A stretch of DNA of 64,000 nt from Candidatus Kaistia colombiensis (GTDB taxonomy: Bacteria > Pseudomonadota > Alphaproteobacteria > Rhizobiales > Kaistiaceae). Location: assembly GCA_029203105.1 (NCBI GenBank), contig CP119318.1, positions 1,192,501 to 1,256,500 of the forward strand, read 5' to 3'. Shown in pieces: positions 60,888 through 64,000 of the stretch (positions are counted from its first letter, which is position 1; each line of letters starts with the position of its first letter). The notes under the pieces were generated by a model. It made no database searches, had not been told where the DNA came from, and saw only the letters and a list, made by a program, of their open reading frames with translations. The translations under genes and the position numbers were made by a program.

Positions 60888-62051
60888 TCAGGCCAGCATA
60901 ATCCCGGAAATAATGGCGCGTTGGATTTCGCTGGACCCCTCGTAGATGCGCATGATGCGCAGATCCCGGTTGATCCGTTCGATGGGGAAATCGCGGGTGT
61001 AGCCATAGCCGCCATGCAGTTGCAGCGCCGTGTCCGCGATCTTGCCCGCAGCCTCCGAGGCGCCGAGCTTGGCCATGGACGAGGCCAGCGAGAAACGTCC
61101 GCCATGGCGATGCGCCAGGTCGCGCTGGCGCGCGGCCTCCTGCGACAACAGCAGCGCCGAGTGGAAGGCCAGCCCCATGTCGGCGATCATCCAACGGATG
61201 CCTTGCCGCTCCGAAAGCGCAATGCCGCCGATGACGCGGTCCTTGGCGTAGGCGACCGCCGCGTTCATGGCAGCACCGGCAAGGCCGAGACATTGCGCGG
61301 CGACTTCGATGCGGCCGTTGTCGAGAACCTGCATGGCGATGCGGAATCCCTTGCCCTCTTCGCCGAGCAGCGCGCTTTCAGGAAGCGTGCAGTCCAGATT
61401 CAGCGTGAAGACATGACCGCCCTTCAGGCCCATGGTCTTTTCCGGCGAACCGGCTTCGAGACCGGGCGTGTCCTTGGGCAGAATGAAAGCCGAGATGCCG
61501 CGATGCGCCTTTTCGGGATCGGTCACCGCATAGACCACGATAAAATCGGCCACGCCGCCGTTTGAAATGAAGCACTTGGCACCCTTGAGGTGCCAACCGC
61601 TTGCCGTGCGCCGCGCCCGTGTTTTCATGTCGGCGGGGTCGGAGCCGGCGGTGGGTTCGGTCAAGGCGAAAGCGCCGAGCGCCTCGCCGGTGGCAGCCTT
61701 CGTCAGCCATTCCTCGCGCTGCGCATCGGTGCCGCCGATCAGGATGGAATCGGTCGCCAGATAATGTGCCGTCAGCGCCGATGCGGTCGAGCCGCAGGCC
61801 CCAGCCACGATGGAGACGGCGCGCAAGAGCGCTGGCGCGGAGATGCCGCCGCCGCCATAGGTCTCGGGCAGGTTGGCGCCCATCATGCCCGCTTCGCCGA
61901 GCACCCCAAGTTGCGCATGCACGAAGCGCGAGGCCTCGTCGGTCTCGGCCGCTAGCGGCGCGATCTTGTCCGCGCAAAGCCGCTCCAGCACGTCGCAGAA
62001 CATGCGCTCCTCTTCGGCAAGCATATGCCAAGGGTCGTCGATCTGCGTCAT
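60888..62051 (-). CDS. Acyl-CoA dehydrogenase family protein
   Basis: The 387-residue flavoenzyme has FALTEPTAGSDPADM (FAD/acyl loop, 127-141), KGAKCFISNGGVAD, ALQLHGGYGYTRDFP and the catalytic base Glu371 in RIYEGSSEIQR, as in short/medium-chain acyl-CoA dehydrogenases. It oxidises an acyl-CoA to a 2-enoyl-CoA, passing electrons to ETF. Its ATG overlaps the CoA-transferase stop by four bases. Between hutG and hutU it may act on an imidazolyl-acyl-CoA; it does not look like glutaryl-CoA dehydrogenase. Confidence 0.92.
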   Translation of the reverse strand: MTQIDDPWHMLAEEERMFCDVLERLCADKIAPLAAETDEASRFVHAQLGVLGEAGMMGANLPETYGGGGISAPALLRAVSIVAGACGSTASALTAHYLATDSILIGGTDAQREEWLTKAATGEALGAFALTEPTAGSDPADMKTRARRTASGWHLKGAKCFISNGGVADFIVVYAVTDPEKAHRGISAFILPKDTPGLEAGSPEKTMGLKGGHVFTLNLDCTLPESALLGEEGKGFRIAMQVLDNGRIEVAAQCLGLAGAAMNAAVAYAKDRVIGGIALSERQGIRWMIADMGLAFHSALLLSQEAARQRDLAHRHGGRFSLASSMAKLGASEAAGKIADTALQLHGGYGYTRDFPIERINRDLRIMRIYEGSSEIQRAIISGIMLA

Positions 62052-63214
62052 GCCCGCCCCTCCAATTCGAATTCCTCCAGCCCCATTTCCTTCAGCACTG
62101 CCGCAAGGTCGCTGCCGAGGCGTGGGGCCGCGGTTGCCGCCAACGGCTTGACGCCATCGAAGCGCACCGGCTGGCCGACGACCGGCGCCTGGCCGAGCAC
62201 GGGATGCGCAAGCTGGCTGATCAGGCCTCGCGTCGTCGCGTGTTCATTGTCGGCGGCCTTCGCGATGTCCCAAATCGGCGCGGTCGGCAGACCCTGCGCG
62301 GCCAATGCCGCAACGGCCATCTCGGTCGTCAGCGCACCCGACCATGCCTCGATCAGCGCGCGCAGCGCCGGCTCATACTCGGTGCGGCTGCTGTCGCTCG
62401 CAAAACGCGGATCGGCAGCGATCTCTGGCTTGCCGATGAGGGCCGCCAGTCGCTCGAACTGCCCGGTGTTCAACACTGCGATCACCACCTGCCCGTCGCT
62501 TGTGGCGAAGCAGCCGAAGGGCGTGGAGAGCGGATGGCGGTTGCCAACCCGGCCCGGCAGGATACCGCTATAAAGATGCTGGGCATGGCTGGTCGTCAAC
62601 ATGGAGAACAAGGCGTCGTACATGGCGACGTCCAGCGTCGCACCTTGGCCGGTGGCGTTGCGCTGGACCAGTGCAGCCATGATCGACCAGCTGGCAAACA
62701 GGCCCGCGACCAGGTCGGCGATGCTTTCGCCGGCTTTCAAGGGCGCGCCACCCTCCTCGCCGGTCGCGGCCATCAGGCCGGACATGGCCTGCACCACCAG
62801 ATCGTAGGCCGGCAGGTCCTTGAAAGGACCTTCCTGCCCGAAGCCGGAGATGGAGCAGTAGATCAGCCGGGGATCGGCCTTGCGCAACGCCTCGGCACCA
62901 AGGCCGAGTCGGGCGGCGACGCCCGGACGGAAATTTTCCACGATCACGTCCACACGAGCGGCGAGCGCCTGCGCCAGTTTCATGTCGTCCGGTTTCTTCA
63001 GGTCGAGCACGATGCTCTTCTTGCCACGATTGTTCAGCGTGAACAGCGCGCTCTCGCCATCCTTGAACGGTCCGACATGGCGGTAGTCATCACCGGAAGG
63101 CGGCTCCAGCTTGATGATCTCGGCGCCAAGATCGGCCAGCAGCGCGGTGCAATACGGCCCGGCCAGAACGCGCGACAGGTCCAGGACCTTGATGCCCGAC
63201 AGCGGCCCGCTCAT
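62048..63214 (-). CDS. Class III (CaiB/BaiF family) CoA-transferase
   Basis: The 388-residue enzyme has LDLSRVLAGPYCTALLADLG at the N-terminus, LNNRGKKSIVLDLK, VIVENFRPGVAARLG and AYDLVVQAMSGLMAATG with the likely catalytic Asp138. It moves CoA directly between an acyl-CoA and a free carboxylic acid. It overlaps both neighbours, hutG and the acyl-CoA dehydrogenase, by four bases. The pairing repeats the CaiB/CaiA arrangement of carnitine metabolism. Confidence 0.92.
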   Translation of the reverse strand: MSGPLSGIKVLDLSRVLAGPYCTALLADLGAEIIKLEPPSGDDYRHVGPFKDGESALFTLNNRGKKSIVLDLKKPDDMKLAQALAARVDVIVENFRPGVAARLGLGAEALRKADPRLIYCSISGFGQEGPFKDLPAYDLVVQAMSGLMAATGEEGGAPLKAGESIADLVAGLFASWSIMAALVQRNATGQGATLDVAMYDALFSMLTTSHAQHLYSGILPGRVGNRHPLSTPFGCFATSDGQVVIAVLNTGQFERLAALIGKPEIAADPRFASDSSRTEYEPALRALIEAWSGALTTEMAVAALAAQGLPTAPIWDIAKAADNEHATTRGLISQLAHPVLGQAPVVGQPVRFDGVKPLAATAAPRLGSDLAAVLKEMGLEEFELEGRA

Positions 63215-63999
63215 GGCTTCAGCTCCGGCGCAAGCGCGGCAAGCCGGGCGAGGATTTCGCCAAGCGTGGTGCGCAGCCCTGCCGCCTTGGCCTCGTCATA
63301 GGCGAAGGGCGGGGTTTCGGTCGCCAGATGGGTGGATTGCGCCAGTTCCATCTGGATGGCGTGAACGCCGTCCCGCGGCTGGCCATAATGGCGTGTGGTC
63401 CAGCCGCCCTTGAAACGGCCGTTGAGCACGTACGTGCGGCCGCTCGCGGCGCAGAGGTCGAAGGTCGCGGTCTCGATGCGCGGGTCGCAGGTCGCCCCGT
63501 TGTTAGTGCCGATGTTGAAGTCGGGCAGCACGCCCTCGAACAGGAACGGAATATGCGAGCGGATCGAATGGCAATCATAGAGGATCGCCACGCCGTGCCT
63601 GGCCTTCACACGCTCGATCTCGGCGCCGATCGCCTCATGGTAGGGCGCATGGAAATCCGCCTTGCGCCCGGCGATTTCAGCCGCCGTCGGTTCCTCGGTC
63701 CAGATCGGCTCGCCGTCGAAATCGGTCACTGGCACCAGGCCAGTCGTGTTCTGGCCGGGATAGAGGCTGGCGTCGTCCGGCCCGCGATTGGCGTCTACGC
63801 AATACCGATGGAACGTCGCCCTGACCGTCGTCACGTTCGGCAAAAGCCCGTCATAGAGGCGCTCGATGTGCCAGTCGGTATCGGCCAGGATGCGGCCGCG
63901 CGCATTGAGTTTCGCCCGGATCGACTCTGGCAGATATGTGCCGGTATGCGGCAGGCCGAGGATCAGCGGACCGTCGCCCCGAACAATTTCTACAGGCTT
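63211..63999 (-). CDS. hutG: N-formylglutamate deformylase, start beyond the window
   Basis: 263 codons are visible; the frame leaves the window at the right edge, probably only a few residues from its start (KPVEIVRGDGPLILGLPHTG is close to the usual N-terminus). Family motifs are LPHTGTYLPE, DTDWHIERLYDG, VDANRGPDDASLYPGQNTTG, LYDCHSIRSHIPFLF and MELAQSTHL, including the metal-binding His and acidic residues. It releases formate from N-formylglutamate in the HutF/HutG branch of histidine degradation. First visible gene of the hut series. Confidence 0.93.
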   Translation of the reverse strand, partial: KPVEIVRGDGPLILGLPHTGTYLPESIRAKLNARGRILADTDWHIERLYDGLLPNVTTVRATFHRYCVDANRGPDDASLYPGQNTTGLVPVTDFDGEPIWTEEPTAAEIAGRKADFHAPYHEAIGAEIERVKARHGVAILYDCHSIRSHIPFLFEGVLPDFNIGTNNGATCDPRIETATFDLCAASGRTYVLNGRFKGGWTTRHYGQPRDGVHAIQMELAQSTHLATETPPFAYDEAKAAGLRTTLGEILARLAALAPELKP

Positions 64000-64000
64000 C

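Noticed and set aside
60888..62051. Acyl-CoA dehydrogenase as glutaryl-CoA dehydrogenase with the CoA-transferase as glutarate CoA-transferase
   Set aside because: The active-site surroundings (TEPTAGSDP, ISNGGVADF) are of the short/medium-chain type, not the glutaryl-CoA type, and nothing else in the locus concerns glutarate or lysine. It remains a weaker alternative.

Overview
The window reads as chromosome of a GC-rich alphaproteobacterium, most likely of the order Hyphomicrobiales (Rhizobiales). The signs are an ExoQ-like exopolysaccharide cluster, a cysteine-free FixK-type Crp/Fnr regulator with TTGAT-N4-ATCAA boxes, the DUF3141-pta-ackA-fabI gene block, several sugar ABC systems beside non-phosphorylative sugar-acid enzymes, and rhizobial-type IS3-family elements. 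No rRNA, tRNA or CRISPR array was recognised. Assignments rest on reading the translations and motifs; no database search was run.

Layout. 1-7.4 kb: polysaccharide genes (epimerase tail, exported GH44 hydrolase, two GT2 glycosyltransferases, O-antigen-ligase-like polymerase, DUF6492 protein, Gfo/Idh oxidoreductase). 7.5-10.3 kb: free-methionine-sulfoxide reductase, beta-barrel protein, choloylglycine-hydrolase-like enzyme. 10.5-21.5 kb: a compact island with four FixK/FNR-type boxes, holding a cation/proton exchanger, an AI-2E-family permease, DUF3141, pta, ackA, fabI, a MaoC hydratase, a two-subunit CoA-transferase, a K+ channel and a FixK-like regulator. It looks like a low-oxygen acyl-CoA/acetate module. 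22.4-23.7 kb: decayed genes. 23.8-29.4 kb: a probable Mg2+ gene group (mgtA, a small basic ORF, mgtC, histidine kinase, FixJ-like regulator). 29.4-30.8 kb: a gene-poor stretch with an apparent relic of an ackA 3' end.

30.8-44.8 kb: a sugar/sugar-acid catabolic region. Two ABC importers of the monosaccharide type, each with a short single-domain ATPase, surround an HpcH/HpaI aldolase, an IlvD/Edd dehydratase, an enolase-superfamily enzyme, a lactonase, a Gfo/Idh dehydrogenase and two GntR-type regulators. Together these could carry out sugar -> lactone -> aldonate -> 2-keto-3-deoxy acid -> pyruvate + aldehyde. 44.8-47.4 kb: an OmpA relic, one IS3-family element and remnants of another. 47.6-53.8 kb: a LacI-regulated importer without its own ATPase, with a medium-chain dehydrogenase and a sugar isomerase-like protein. 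This block is bounded on both sides by 78-bp direct copies of one IS end. 53.9-55.8 kb: nested IS remnants and broken gene tails.

56.1-64.0 kb, all on the minus strand: an overlapping gene series hutG - class III CoA-transferase - acyl-CoA dehydrogenase - hutU, followed by a polar-amino-acid ABC importer. The CaiB/CaiA-like pair inside the histidine-utilisation genes is the most interesting feature. It would fit a CoA-dependent oxidation of a saturated imidazole acid, such as imidazolepropionate, to urocanate, feeding HutU. That is an inference from gene order and family chemistry and has not been tested.
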